A stretch of DNA of 64,000 nucleotides. It comes from Leifsonia sp. ku-ls (GTDB lineage Bacteria; Actinomycetota; Actinomycetes; Actinomycetales; Microbacteriaceae). The stretch lies in assembly GCA_003367665.1 (NCBI GenBank), contig QKXI01000010.1:62001-126000 (forward strand), read 5' to 3'. The notes beneath the pieces were generated by a model. It did no database searches, was not told the origin of the DNA, and saw only the letters and a list, made by a program, of their open reading frames with translations. The position numbers and the translations under genes were made by a program. Positions 43,713-52,819 of this stretch are shown piece by piece. Position 1 is the first letter of the stretch. Each line of letters opens with the position of its first letter.

Positions 43713-44788
43713 GCGGTGGTGCTCTCCGGTGCTGATCCGGCCGGTCCGGCCGTGGGGGGTTCGGTGCGGACCTGGGTCACGGCCGCGTTGACGTTCATGC
43801 CCTTCCGCTTCATGGCGCGGGCGCGCTCGCCCGCGGAGCGCAGGCGCGGGTTGACGTACTCGTCGATCCCGAAGTTGACCAGCGCGAGGGCCACGCCGAG
43901 CAGGGCGATGCACAGTCCGGCCGGGACGTACCACCACCAGTAGTCGGGGAAGGCGTTGTTCTGCTGCGCCCAGAACAGGATGGTGCCCCAGTTCAGGTTC
44001 GACACCGGGATGACGCCGATGAACGCGAGCGTGGTCAGGCCGAGCACGGCCGCCGTCATGGTGCCGACGAAGCTGGAGGCGATGATCGCCATCAGGTTGG
44101 GCAGCATCTCCACCAGGATGATGCGGTGCAGCGGCTCGCCGTTCGCCCGCGCCGCCTGGATGAAGTCCCGGTTGCGCAGCGACATCGTCTGGGCTCGCAG
44201 CACGCGCGCGCCCCACGCCCAGCCGGTGAGGCCGAGCACCGCGGCGATGAGCGGCAGCGGCGGGTCGTCGAACTGCGAGGCGACGATGATCATCAGCGGA
44301 AGGCCGGGGATGACGAGGAACACGTTCGACAGCGCCGACAGCGACTCGCTCTTCCAGCCGCGCAGGTAGCCCGCGGTGACGCCGACGACGATCGCCACGA
44401 TCGTCGCCATGATCGTGGCGAGGAACCCGACGACGAGCACGCCGCGCGTGCCGTAGACGAGCTGGCTGAAGACGTCCTGCCCGATGTGGGTGGTGCCGAG
44501 CAGGTGCTGGAACGACGGCGGCTGCAGCGTCTGGTCGAGGTGCTGCACGTTCGGGTCGTACGGCGCGATCCACGGCGCGAAGATCGCGACGAGCACGAAG
44601 ACGCCGAGGATGATGAGGCCGGCGGCCGACTTGCGGTTGCCGAACATCGCGAGGGACGCCTTCAGCTGCGACCAGAAGGTCGTCTTCGCCGGGCGGCGGG
44701 CGCCGGCGGCGAGAACGAACGCGGTCTCGGGGCTGCCGACGCCCGCGGGCTGGGCGAGCGTCTCCGACTCGGAAGCGGGGGTTGGCAT
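43709..44788 (-). CDS. Oligopeptide-type ABC transporter permease (DppC-like)
   Basis: 359 residues. A 30-residue N-terminal tail, then the DppC N-terminal block KASLAMFGNRKSAAGLIILGVF, six spans and the EAA loop RDFIQAARANGEPLHRIILVE. It forms the second channel subunit with the DppB-like gene 3 bp upstream. The ATGA overlap to the GH3 gene argues that the transported solute is a glucoside rather than a peptide. Confidence 0.85.
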   Translation of the reverse strand: MPTPASESETLAQPAGVGSPETAFVLAAGARRPAKTTFWSQLKASLAMFGNRKSAAGLIILGVFVLVAIFAPWIAPYDPNVQHLDQTLQPPSFQHLLGTTHIGQDVFSQLVYGTRGVLVVGFLATIMATIVAIVVGVTAGYLRGWKSESLSALSNVFLVIPGLPLMIIVASQFDDPPLPLIAAVLGLTGWAWGARVLRAQTMSLRNRDFIQAARANGEPLHRIILVEMLPNLMAIIASSFVGTMTAAVLGLTTLAFIGVIPVSNLNWGTILFWAQQNNAFPDYWWWYVPAGLCIALLGVALALVNFGIDEYVNPRLRSAGERARAMKRKGMNVNAAVTQVRTEPPTAGPAGSAPESTTA

Positions 44789-44791
44789 GGT

Positions 44792-45883
44792 TCAGGCCTC
44801 CGTCTGACGGGTGCGGGGATCGAGGATGGCGTAGGCGATGTCCGCGAGGATGTTCGCGATGAGCACCGCGAGCACCAGGACGAGGAAGATGCCCTGCATC
44901 AGCGCGTAGTCCTTGGCGTTGGTGGCGTTCAGCAGTAGCAGGCCGATGCCCGGATAGGAGAAGACCATCTCCATCACGATCGTGCCGCTGACGATGAAGC
45001 CGAGCGCGAGCGCGAAGCTCTGGATCTGCGGGAGCACGGCGTTGCGGGCGGCGTAGCGCCAGAGCACCCGCCGCTCTGGCATGCCCTTCGCCTGCGCGAC
45101 GGTGATGTAGTCCTCGTCGAGCACGGTGAGCATCATGTTGCGCATGCCGAGCACCCAGCCGCCGAGGGAGACGACCACGATGGTGAGCATCGGCAGCACG
45201 GCGTGCGAGACCACCTGGCCGAGGAAGTCCGCGTTCCAGCCCGGCTCGACGCCCAGCTCGTACGCGTGGCCGGCCGGGAACCAGCCGAGCGTCGTCGAGA
45301 ACACCGCGATGAAGATCAGCCCGAGCCAGAAGTACGGCACCGTCCCGAGGAACGTCGTCACCGGGACGAGCACGTCGAGCCGGCCGCCGCGGCGCCAGCC
45401 GATCACCGCGCCGAGCGAGGTCCCGATCTGGAACGACACCACGGTGGCGAAGCCGACGAGACCGAGCGTCCAGGGCAGGGCGGAGGCGATCGCGTCGCCC
45501 ACCGGCGCCATGCCCGTCGAGATGGAGACGCCGAGGTTGCCGTGCAGCAGCATGTTCCAGTAGTCGAGGTACTGCTGCCAGAGCGGCACCGAGTGGTCGA
45601 GGCCGAACATCAGCCGCAGCGCCTTCTCGGCGTCGGGCGTCAGCTGGCCCTGGCTGCGCGCCATGTAGGCGTCGACGGCGTCGCCCTTCATCAGGCGGGG
45701 CAGGAAGAAGTTGATCGTGATGGCCGCCCAGAGGGTGAACGCGTAGAACGCCACCCGGCCGCCGATGAAGCGCCACGGGACGCGCACGCCGCGGCGCTCC
45801 GCCCGGGTCGCGGTCGTTCCGACGAGCGTGGGGTCGCTCGGCTCCTCTGCGGGCGGGAGGCCCGTGGTCGTGTGGGCGCTCAC
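44792..45883 (-). CDS. Oligopeptide-type ABC transporter permease (DppB-like)
   Basis: 363 residues, longer than the family's usual 310-340 because of a 40-residue N-terminal extension. Spans, the SFQIGTSLGAVIGWRRGGRLD block and the EAA loop DEDYITVAQAKGMPERRVLWR are typical. Its start overlaps the ATPase stop upstream (ATGA). Confidence 0.85.
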   Translation of the reverse strand: MSAHTTTGLPPAEEPSDPTLVGTTATRAERRGVRVPWRFIGGRVAFYAFTLWAAITINFFLPRLMKGDAVDAYMARSQGQLTPDAEKALRLMFGLDHSVPLWQQYLDYWNMLLHGNLGVSISTGMAPVGDAIASALPWTLGLVGFATVVSFQIGTSLGAVIGWRRGGRLDVLVPVTTFLGTVPYFWLGLIFIAVFSTTLGWFPAGHAYELGVEPGWNADFLGQVVSHAVLPMLTIVVVSLGGWVLGMRNMMLTVLDEDYITVAQAKGMPERRVLWRYAARNAVLPQIQSFALALGFIVSGTIVMEMVFSYPGIGLLLLNATNAKDYALMQGIFLVLVLAVLIANILADIAYAILDPRTRQTEA

Positions 45884-46710
45884 AGCGCACCTCCTGCGGT
45901 CTGTGCGGTCCGCACGCCGGGGGCCGACCGGACGCCGAAGTGCGTCTCCGGGTCGGGGGAGGCGGCGCGGAGCTCGCGCGTGTACGGGTCCTGGGGGCGC
46001 AGGATGACGTCGTCGGCGGTGCCGTGCTCGACGATCCTGCCCTGGTTCAGCACGATGATCTCGTCGCTGAAGTGCCGTGCGGTGGCCAGGTCGTGCGTGA
46101 TGTAGAGCACGCCGAGTCCCTCCTCGCGCTGCAGGTCGGCGAGCAGGTTGAGCACGCCGAGCCGGATGGACACGTCGAGCATCGACACCGGCTCGTCCGC
46201 CACCAGCAGGGCGGGGCGGGAGGCCAGCGCGCGGGCGATGGCGACGCGCTGCCGCTGGCCGCCGGAGAGTTCGTGCGGCCGCCGGTCGATGACGGCGTCG
46301 GCGTCCAGCCGGACGCGGTGCAGCAGGCGCCGCACCTCGTCGTCGACCTCCGCTCGGGGCACGACGTGGTCGAGCCGCAGCGGGCGTTCGATGTGGTGGC
46401 GGATGGAGTGCGAGGGGTTGAGGGAGGCGAACGGGTCCTGGAAGACCATCCGCAGCTGCTGGCGGTACCTCCGCAGGGCCTTCCCGGACCGCGGGACGGG
46501 GGAGCCGTCGAGGAGGACTTCGCCGCGGGTCGGGGTCTCCAGCTGGGTGAGGATCTTGGCGATCGTCGACTTGCCGCTGCCGGACTGGCCGACCAGGCCG
46601 ATGGTCTGCCGTGGGCCGAGGGTGAAGCTGACGTCGTCGAGGGCGGTGAGCTGGCCGGCCCCGCGGACGCTGTAGACCTTGGTGACGTTGCGGAACTCGA
46701 GCGTGGTCAT
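45880..46710 (-). CDS. ABC transporter ATP-binding protein (DppF-like)
   Basis: 276 residues. Walker A GLVGQSGSGKSTIAK, signature LSGGQRQRVAIARAL, Walker B LLVADEPVSMLD and a His switch (YITHDLATARHFSD). The oligopeptide-type C-terminal tail with RELRAASPDPE is present. Its start overlaps the preceding ATPase stop (ATGA). Confidence 0.88.
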   Translation of the reverse strand: MTTLEFRNVTKVYSVRGAGQLTALDDVSFTLGPRQTIGLVGQSGSGKSTIAKILTQLETPTRGEVLLDGSPVPRSGKALRRYRQQLRMVFQDPFASLNPSHSIRHHIERPLRLDHVVPRAEVDDEVRRLLHRVRLDADAVIDRRPHELSGGQRQRVAIARALASRPALLVADEPVSMLDVSIRLGVLNLLADLQREEGLGVLYITHDLATARHFSDEIIVLNQGRIVEHGTADDVILRPQDPYTRELRAASPDPETHFGVRSAPGVRTAQTAGGAL

Positions 46711-47531
46711 CGGACGACCACTCCTCTCTCTCCGGTGAGGCGCGGGAACGACTCCAGGAGGGTGCGCGTGTACTCGTGCTGCGGAGCGGTCCAGATCTGC
46801 TCGGCCGGGGCGAGCTCGACGATCTCGCCCTCGCGCATGATCGCGATCCGGTCGCTGATCTCCAGCAGGAGCGGGAGGTCGTGGGTGATGAAGACGACCG
46901 AGAAGCCGAACTCGTGCCGCAGCTGCGAGATCTGCTTGAGGATCTCGCGCTGCACGAGCACGTCGAGCGCGGTCGTCGGCTCGTCCATCACCATGAGCTG
47001 GGGCCGCAGGGCGAGCGCCATGGCGATCATGACGCGCTGTCGCATCCCGCCGGAGAGCTCGTGCGGGAAGGAGCGGACGCGCTGGCCGCCGACCTTGACG
47101 ATCTCCAGCAGCTCGATCACGGCCGCCTTCCGTTGGGCGCGGCTGAGCTCGGGCCGGTGCACCAGGAACACGTCGTCCAGCTGCGAGCCGATGGTCGCCA
47201 CCGGGTTGAGCGCGTTCATCGCGCCCTGGAAGACCATCGAGATCTTGTCCCAGCGGAACCGGCGCATCTGTTCGGCGTCGAGGGCGTTGATGTCGAGACG
47301 CGCGCCGCCCTGGTCGTGGAAGACGACGCTGCCGCTGGTGATGACGGCCGGCGGCTTGAGCAGGCGCTGCACGCCGTAGGCGAGCGTGGTCTTGCCGCAG
47401 CCGCTCTCTCCGGCGAGGCCGACGATCTCGCCGCGCTTGATGTCGAGGGTGACGTTCTTGACCGCCGCGACCGGCGGATCCACGTCGTACACGACCGAGA
47501 AGTCGCGCACCGAGAGGAGGGTGTCTGTCAT
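46707..47531 (-). CDS. ABC transporter ATP-binding protein (DppD-like)
   Basis: 274 residues from the ATG at 47531; a GTG at 47555 adds eight residues, and neither has a strong Shine-Dalgarno. Walker A GLAGESGCGKTTLAYG, signature LSGGMRQRVMIAMAL, Walker B LMVMDEPTTALD. Pairs with the DppF-like subunit. A 16-bp hairpin lies between it and the solute-binding gene. Confidence 0.87.
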   Translation of the reverse strand: MTDTLLSVRDFSVVYDVDPPVAAVKNVTLDIKRGEIVGLAGESGCGKTTLAYGVQRLLKPPAVITSGSVVFHDQGGARLDINALDAEQMRRFRWDKISMVFQGAMNALNPVATIGSQLDDVFLVHRPELSRAQRKAAVIELLEIVKVGGQRVRSFPHELSGGMRQRVMIAMALALRPQLMVMDEPTTALDVLVQREILKQISQLRHEFGFSVVFITHDLPLLLEISDRIAIMREGEIVELAPAEQIWTAPQHEYTRTLLESFPRLTGERGVVVR

Positions 47532-47562
47532 GAGGGCATCGCTTTCGTGCTGCACGCGGGAT

Positions 47563-47604
47563 CGTCCGGGGCGGGCGCGGGGACGACTCGCGCCCGCCCG
47601 GACG
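47563..47604 (-). terminator. Intercistronic hairpin after the solute-binding gene
   Basis: Arms 47563-47579 and 47589-47604 pair over 16 bp with one bulged G; loop of 9 nt. No T-run follows, so it is more likely a partial terminator or mRNA-stabilising element that gives the binding protein more message than the rest of the operon. The family arrangement (binding protein first, hairpin, then ATPases) is common. Confidence 0.65.
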
Positions 47605-47622
47605 GGTGGTGGCCTGCGGGGG

Positions 47623-49299
47623 CTACTTGCCCGCCGGCTTCAGGTTCATCAGCACCTGCACGGCCGACGGCTGGGTCGGGTCGGCGGTGGCGTACTGGTC
47701 CTTCTCGCTCGGCCAGCCGGTGAACTTGCGCGTGTTGTACTCGGCCAGCTGCGGGTGCGTCCCGATGGCGATGGCCGGGACGTCCTCGACGAAGATCTTC
47801 TGCAGCTTGTTCAGCGCTGCGGTGCGGGCGCCGTCGTCGGAGGCCTGCGCGTACTCCTTCAGCAGGGCGGTGGCCTCCGGGTTGCTGTAGCGGCCGAAGT
47901 TGTCGGACACCTTGCCGTCGGCGGCCTGGTCGAGGTAGCTCGAGTTCATGACGTCGTCGTAGATGTGCCACGGGTTCGAGCCGGAGCCGGTCCAGTGCAG
48001 GGCCGCGTCGAAGTTGCCGGAGGCCATGTTGGCGAACCAGGTGTCCGCGTCCGGCGTTGCGACCTTGGCGTCGGCGCCGAGCGTGCTCTTGATCTGCGTC
48101 GCCGCCAGCTGGATGCCGGTGACGTAGTCGTTCCAGCCCTGCGGGTCCTGCAGGGTGAACGAGACCGGCGTGCCCTTCGGGTCGATCAGGGCGCCGTCCT
48201 TCCAGGTGTAGCCGGCGTCGGAGAGCACCTTCTTGGCGCCGTCGACGTCGATCGTGAAGGTCTGGTCCTTGTACTCGGGGGCGATGTACTGGTCACCGGT
48301 GGGCTGCGGGATGCCGGTCACGTTGGTGAGCTCGGGCCCCGCGTTGCTGCGGGCCTTCTCGGCGTGCGCCTTGCGGTCGACGACCATGTTGACGGCCTTG
48401 CGGAAGGCGACGTCGTTGAAGGGAGCCTTTGTGGTGTTGACCACGATCATGTCCGGGCTGAGGACGTTGGCGCCCCAGAACACGTTGTGCTTCGGGTCCT
48501 TGTCGACGTAGTTCTTCTGGTAGTCGGTGATGAAGATCTGCGCCCAGTCGGTCTCGCCGCTCTGCAGCGCGCGGAGCAGGCCGGTGTTGTCGTTGTACTC
48601 GAGGTACTTGAGCTGCGCGACCGGGACGGTGCCCTTCCAGTAGTCGCTGCGCGCGCCGAGCACGACGCCCTGCGAGGAGAAGGTCTTGACGGTGTAGGGG
48701 CCGGTGCCGATCGCCTGCTTCACCGGGTCCTTCGTCGGGTCGGAGATGCTCTTCCACTGGTGCTCCGGCACGATCGGCACCTGCAGCACGTCGCCCTGCT
48801 TGACGAACTTGGACTCGCTGAAGGTCAGGACCACGTCGTCCCCGTCCTTCTTGACGTCGCTCAGCTTGAGGCCGCCGAGGTCGAGCGCCGGGGTGCTCTT
48901 GATGAGGTTGTACGTGAAGACGATGTCGTCGGCGGTGAACGGCTTGCCGTCGTTCCACTTGACGCCCTTGCGCGGGGTGACGGTGAGCTGCGTGTAGTCG
49001 GAGTTCCACTCCACCTTCGAGGCGAGCCAGGGGGTGGTCTCGTTCTTGCCGACCGGGTTCACCATCGCCAGCGGCTCATAGATCATCCGGTCGTAGCCGA
49101 GCGACATGCCGGAGCCGGTGCTGATGAACGGGTTGTTGATCTGGGTCGCCAGGATGGCGGCGCCGTCGGGCTTCGCCACGGTGAGCGATCCGCCGCTCGA
49201 GCCGCTGCCCTTCGAGCCGTCGGACGAGCATCCGGTGAGCGCGATCGCGCTGACCGCTGCGACCGCCGATGCCGTGATCAAGAACTTCCTAAGCCTCAT
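47623..49299 (-). CDS. Oligopeptide-type ABC solute-binding lipoprotein
   Basis: 558 residues. Lipobox [10 protein letters not shown] (Cys near 24). Large SBP family 5 protein: [15 protein letters not shown], the [20 protein letters not shown] block (about 113-132), and VRSDYWKG-like [19 protein letters not shown]. Family 5 proteins bind peptides, but several bind cello- or other oligosaccharides; the GH3 gene in the same operon favours the latter here. Its promoter region carries two TetR-type palindromes. Confidence 0.85.
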   Translation of the reverse strand: MRLRKFLITASAVAAVSAIALTGCSSDGSKGSGSSGGSLTVAKPDGAAILATQINNPFISTGSGMSLGYDRMIYEPLAMVNPVGKNETTPWLASKVEWNSDYTQLTVTPRKGVKWNDGKPFTADDIVFTYNLIKSTPALDLGGLKLSDVKKDGDDVVLTFSESKFVKQGDVLQVPIVPEHQWKSISDPTKDPVKQAIGTGPYTVKTFSSQGVVLGARSDYWKGTVPVAQLKYLEYNDNTGLLRALQSGETDWAQIFITDYQKNYVDKDPKHNVFWGANVLSPDMIVVNTTKAPFNDVAFRKAVNMVVDRKAHAEKARSNAGPELTNVTGIPQPTGDQYIAPEYKDQTFTIDVDGAKKVLSDAGYTWKDGALIDPKGTPVSFTLQDPQGWNDYVTGIQLAATQIKSTLGADAKVATPDADTWFANMASGNFDAALHWTGSGSNPWHIYDDVMNSSYLDQAADGKVSDNFGRYSNPEATALLKEYAQASDDGARTAALNKLQKIFVEDVPAIAIGTHPQLAEYNTRKFTGWPSEKDQYATADPTQPSAVQVLMNLKPAGK

Positions 49300-49369
49300 T
49301 GCTTCTCCTTCGTGGCGGACACATTCGTTGTGTCCTGGTGCTGCGGGACCGTCGGCTGACGGGAACTTG

Positions 49370-49385
49370 CTTACTGGTCAGAAAG
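49370..49385. promoter_or_regulatory. Putative TetR operator 1
   Basis: CTTACTG-GT-CAGAAAG, 6 of 7 arm positions complementary, in the gap between the divergent solute-binding gene and the TetR gene. Sits 70 bp upstream of the binding protein start. Confidence 0.5.
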
Positions 49386-49399
49386 CACGTTGGAGCGAG

Positions 49400-49416
49400 G
49401 TTACTGGGTGGTAAGC
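49400..49416. promoter_or_regulatory. Putative TetR operator 2
   Basis: TTAC and GTAA flank TGGGTG within GTTACTGGGTGGTAAGC, sharing TTACTGG with operator 1 and placed exactly 30 bp (about three helical turns) from it. Sits 36 bp before the TetR start codon, so it could serve autoregulation. Confidence 0.45.
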
Positions 49417-49451
49417 TCGCACGCAAGCGGCACACCAGGGAGCGTGACGGA

Positions 49452-50099
49452 ATGGCCATTTCCGGCGGAAGTGCGAGTCCGCGCCCGGAGACAGAGCGCA
49501 AGCGCAAAGAGATCCTGCGGGCGGCGATCGAGACCTTCGGCACCAAGGGCTCGGCGAACGGCACGCTGGCCGACATCGCCGAGCAGGTCGGCATCACGCA
49601 TGCCGGCGTCCTTCACCACTTCGGGTCGAAGCAGAACCTGCTGCTGGAGGTGCTCGAGTTCCGCGACCAGGACGACGTCGCCCACCTCGCTGACAAGCAC
49701 ATCCCCGGCGGTCCTGCGCTGTTCGCGCACCTGGTCGCCACCGCGCAGCGCAACGCGCAACGCCCGGGGATCGTGCAGGTATACACCGTCCTCTCGGCGG
49801 AGTCGGTGACCGACGAGCACCCCGCGAAGGCGTACTTCGAGGACCGCTACCGGGTGTTGCGCCGGGAGGTGGACGCGGCGTTCCGCGAGCTGTGCGCGCA
49901 GGAGGGCGTGAGCGATCCGGTCGCGATCGACAAGGCGAGCGCGGCCATCCTCGCGGTCATGGACGGCCTCCAGCTGCAGTGGCTGCTCGACCCCGGCGCG
50001 ATCGACCTCGCCAGCGCGAGCGAGTTCGCCATCCAGGCGATCATGAACGGCGTGCTGCACCCGGGGCCGACCGTGGCGTCGTACCAGCGCGAGGACTGA
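49452..50099 (+). CDS. TetR/AcrR-family transcriptional regulator
   Basis: 215 residues from the ATG at 49452. N-terminal HTH at about 18-65 (KEILRAAIETFGTKGSANGT, then LADIAEQVGITHAGVLHHFGSK), then a helical ligand domain. Divergent from the solute-binding gene and flanked by two similar palindromes, so it most likely represses the importer/GH3 operon and itself until a sugar ligand is present. Use of TetR rather than LacI for a glucoside operon is unusual but not unknown. Confidence 0.8.
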   Translation: MAISGGSASPRPETERKRKEILRAAIETFGTKGSANGTLADIAEQVGITHAGVLHHFGSKQNLLLEVLEFRDQDDVAHLADKHIPGGPALFAHLVATAQRNAQRPGIVQVYTVLSAESVTDEHPAKAYFEDRYRVLRREVDAAFRELCAQEGVSDPVAIDKASAAILAVMDGLQLQWLLDPGAIDLASASEFAIQAIMNGVLHPGPTVASYQRED

Positions 50100-50106
50100 C
50101 GCCGGA

Positions 50107-50919
50107 TCAGCGGTAGGCGGCGCTCAGGTTGAGCCGGGTGTCGCGAAGCAGGGTGGTGTCCCCGCGGCGGAGTTGCGGGTTGAGGTAGAAGAGCTCGTCC
50201 TGGGTGATCCCGAATCGGGCGGCGACGGCCTGCGAGTTGTCGTCGCCCCACACCGCGTAGCTCACCGGCTGTCCCTGGAAGGTCGTCACGGTGCCACGTG
50301 CGTACGGGCGAGGGCCGGAGTCCGCGACGGTGAGCCCGGGGTAGAAGTCCGGGATGGTCCAGGTCATCGGGGCCGCCGCTTCGACGGCGCCGTCGTCGAC
50401 CAGTTCGACGCTGTGGAAGTAGGACAGGTTCCCGCGGTCGCGTCGCCCGCTCGCATCGAACGGGAAGACCTGGTCGCCGCCGGCGGCCTGGATCGTGCCC
50501 ACCGGATCGTCGACGGCCGGGACCGTCGGCTCCCCGGCGGTCGCACCGAACCGGTCGACGCTGAGCGCGACCGTCCAGCCGGGGCCGTCCGTGCTGGAGA
50601 AGTCGCGGATCGCGACCTGGAAGCGGAGGTCGGGCGTCACGCTGACGGTGACCTTCCCGCTGGCGTGTCCGTCGACGTCCTGCAGGGTGCCCGTCCCCAT
50701 CACGGTGCCCGCGGGCGGGAGGTACTGGTACTCGTCGGCGAACGGCGTCCCTGAGCTGGTCGGGGAGGGGCTCGCGGACGCGGTGGCGGCGACGAGCTGG
50801 TGGGTCGCGCGCGGCGAGCCGGCCGGAGCGCCGGCGGCGGTGCAGGCGGACAGCGTGAGGCCGACGATCAGAACGGACGCGGCGCCGGCCTGCCGCGCGG
50901 TCCGAGCCCGATGCGCCAT
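50107..50919 (-). CDS. Secreted lipoprotein with LysM-like C-terminus
   Basis: 270 residues from the ATG at 50919. Signal peptide with lipobox TLSACTAAG (Cys near 26), then a Ser/Pro/Ala linker, a beta-rich middle domain (about 60-200), and a C-terminal 45-residue segment, YAVWGDDNSQAVAARFGIT then LFYLNPQ, that has the spacing of a LysM peptidoglycan-binding motif. Function unknown; a cell-envelope role is likely. It is convergent with the TetR gene by 7 bp and divergent from the fructose regulator. Confidence 0.65.
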   Translation of the reverse strand: MAHRARTARQAGAASVLIVGLTLSACTAAGAPAGSPRATHQLVAATASASPSPTSSGTPFADEYQYLPPAGTVMGTGTLQDVDGHASGKVTVSVTPDLRFQVAIRDFSSTDGPGWTVALSVDRFGATAGEPTVPAVDDPVGTIQAAGGDQVFPFDASGRRDRGNLSYFHSVELVDDGAVEAAAPMTWTIPDFYPGLTVADSGPRPYARGTVTTFQGQPVSYAVWGDDNSQAVAARFGITQDELFYLNPQLRRGDTTLLRDTRLNLSAAYR

Positions 50920-50985
50920 GTCCACACCCTGGCGGCTCGGGACGGGCGCTGCAAGCCGTCGCGGGAGGCCTTCCTTAAAACCAAA

Positions 50986-51035
50986 CAAAACAACATCAAT
51001 CGCATGTTGTTTTGAGTGGCTTTGTGTTGTATCGT
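50986..51035 (+). promoter_or_regulatory. Fructose operon operator and promoter
   Basis: A perfect inverted repeat with 11-bp arms, CAAAACAACAT (50986-50996) and ATGTTGTTTTG (51004-51014), and a 7-nt centre. It overlaps a -35-like TTGTTT (51007-51012), which with TATCGT (51030-51035) at 17-bp spacing forms a promoter. The site is A/T-rich against a GC-rich background. Likely bound by the DeoR-type regulator encoded directly downstream. Confidence 0.65.
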
Positions 51036-51061
51036 GTTCGAAACCAAAGGAGGGCCACCGC

Positions 51062-51847
51062 GTGTATGCAACGGAGCGTCAGGCACTGATCGAGCGACTG
51101 CTCGGTGACGAGGGCCGGGTCGCGGTCGTCGAGCTCTCCGAGCGGTTCGGCGTCACCACCGAGACCGTGCGCCGCGATCTCGACGCGCTGGAACAGGCGG
51201 GCGCCCTGCGGCGCGTGCACGGCGGAGCCGTCGCCCTCGAACGCGGGAGCACCGCGGAGGCGTCGGTGTCCGAGCGCACGGCGCTCAACGCCGACACCAA
51301 GCAGCGCATCGCCGCCCGCGCGCTCGACGCGCTCGGCGACGGCTTCCGCGGCTCCCTCTACTTCGACGCGGGCACGACCACCGCGGCGGTCGCCGGACTC
51401 CTTCCGGCGCGACTGGAGCAGACCGGCGGCGACGCGGAGGTGGTCACCCACTCGATCACGCTCGCCCCCGCCCTCGCCGGCGCCGACCGGGTCGGCCTCA
51501 CCGTGGTGGGCGGCCGCATCCGCGGGGTCACCGCCGCCGCGGTCGGCGCGTCGGCCGTCCGCTCCATCCAGTCCCTCCGGCCGGACATCGTCTTCGTGGG
51601 CGCCAACGGCATCTCCGCCGGCTTCGGACTGAGCACCCCCGATCCGGAGGAGGCCGCCGTCAAGGAGGCGATCGTCCGGGCCGCCCGCCGCGTCGTGGTC
51701 GTCGCCGACGCGAGCAAGTTCGGTCAGGAGTCGCTCGTCGCCTTCGCCGGCCTCGACGCGATCGACGTGCTGGTCACCGACCGGGCGCCGGGCGGCGAGC
51801 TGGCCGAGGCGCTCGCCTCGGCCGGCGTGGAGGTGTGGACCGCATGA
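51062..51847 (+). CDS. fruR: DeoR-family regulator of the fructose operon
   Basis: 261 residues from GTG at 51062, with AAAGGAGGG upstream. N-terminal DeoR HTH (about 1-55: ERQALIERLLGDEGRVAVVE, then RFGVTTETVRRDLDALE and HGGAV), then the sugar-phosphate sensor domain with YFDAGTTTAAVAGLLP and VVVADASKFGQES. First gene of the fruR-fruK-fruABC-ptsH unit; it likely senses fructose 1-phosphate and releases the operator at 50986-51014. It overlaps fruK by ATGA. Confidence 0.88.
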   Translation: MYATERQALIERLLGDEGRVAVVELSERFGVTTETVRRDLDALEQAGALRRVHGGAVALERGSTAEASVSERTALNADTKQRIAARALDALGDGFRGSLYFDAGTTTAAVAGLLPARLEQTGGDAEVVTHSITLAPALAGADRVGLTVVGGRIRGVTAAAVGASAVRSIQSLRPDIVFVGANGISAGFGLSTPDPEEAAVKEAIVRAARRVVVVADASKFGQESLVAFAGLDAIDVLVTDRAPGGELAEALASAGVEVWTA

Positions 51848-52791
51848 TCGTCACGCTCACCGCCAACCCTTCGCTGGACCGCGCGGTCACCCTCACCGGC
51901 CCGCTCCGGGCCGGGGAGGTCCAGTCGGCCGCGGCGTCCCGCGAGGACGCGGGCGGAAAGGGCATCAACGTCGCCCGCGTCGTCACCGCCGCCGGCGTCC
52001 CGGCCGTCGCCGTGCTGCCGCTCGCCGCCGACGACCCCTTCGGGATCGTCCTGAACTCGGCCGGCCTCGCCACCCGGCGCGTCGGCATCAAGGGCCACGC
52101 TCGGGCGAACCTGACCATCACCGACCCCGCGGGCGTGACGACCAAGCTCAACCTGCCCGGCGCCGTGCTCGACCCCGCCGAGGCGTCCGCGCTGGTGGAG
52201 GCCGTGGTCGAGGCGTGCTCCGGGGCGCGCTGGCTCGTGCTCGCCGGCTCCCTCCCGCCGGGAGCGGGCGACGACTTCTACGTGACGGTGATCCGTGCGG
52301 TGCGCGGACGCTGGGGGAGCGCGGCGCCCAAGATCGCCGTCGACACGTCGGGGGAGGCGCTGCGCGCGGCCGTCTTCGACGCGCATCCCGACCTCATCAA
52401 GCCAAACGAGGACGAACTCGCCGAACTGACCGGCGTGCCGTTCGACGCGGCCGACCTGCCAAGGGCCGTCCTCGACGTCGCGCGGACGCTCGCGCCGGAG
52501 CACGTCGGCGCCGCCCTCGTCACGCTCGGCGCGCTCGGCTCCGTGCTGGTCACGGGCGACGGCGGCTACGTCGCCGAGGCGCCCCGCATCCGGGTCCGCA
52601 GCACCGTCGGCGCCGGCGACAGCGCACTCGCCGGCTACCTGCTCGCCGAGTCGGCGTCGGCGCCGCCGGCCGAGCGGCTCGTCACGGCCGTGCGCTACGG
52701 CTCCGCGGCGGCGTCCCTGCCCGGCACGCAGGCGCCCCGGGCGGCCGACCTGCCCGGCGACGACATTCCCGTCGCCGCTCTCCACCTCTGA
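51844..52791 (+). CDS. fruK: 1-phosphofructokinase
   Basis: 315 residues from the ATG at 51844 (ATGA overlap). PfkB family: N-terminal VTLTANPSLDRAVTL, GGKGINVARVV near 39-49, and the catalytic VGAGDSALAGYLLAE in the last fifth. It phosphorylates fructose 1-phosphate, the product of the PTS encoded next, to fructose 1,6-bisphosphate. Confidence 0.92.
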   Translation: MIVTLTANPSLDRAVTLTGPLRAGEVQSAAASREDAGGKGINVARVVTAAGVPAVAVLPLAADDPFGIVLNSAGLATRRVGIKGHARANLTITDPAGVTTKLNLPGAVLDPAEASALVEAVVEACSGARWLVLAGSLPPGAGDDFYVTVIRAVRGRWGSAAPKIAVDTSGEALRAAVFDAHPDLIKPNEDELAELTGVPFDAADLPRAVLDVARTLAPEHVGAALVTLGALGSVLVTGDGGYVAEAPRIRVRSTVGAGDSALAGYLLAESASAPPAERLVTAVRYGSAAASLPGTQAPRAADLPGDDIPVAALHL

Positions 52792-52819
52792 ACTCCCACC
52801 GAAACACCTGGAGGCAACC

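Noticed and set aside
41424-45890. A single open frame of 1488 codons
   Set aside because: The GH3 gene from 43712 is real; the upstream part is an Arg/Ala-rich shadow across two permease genes read in their own frame.
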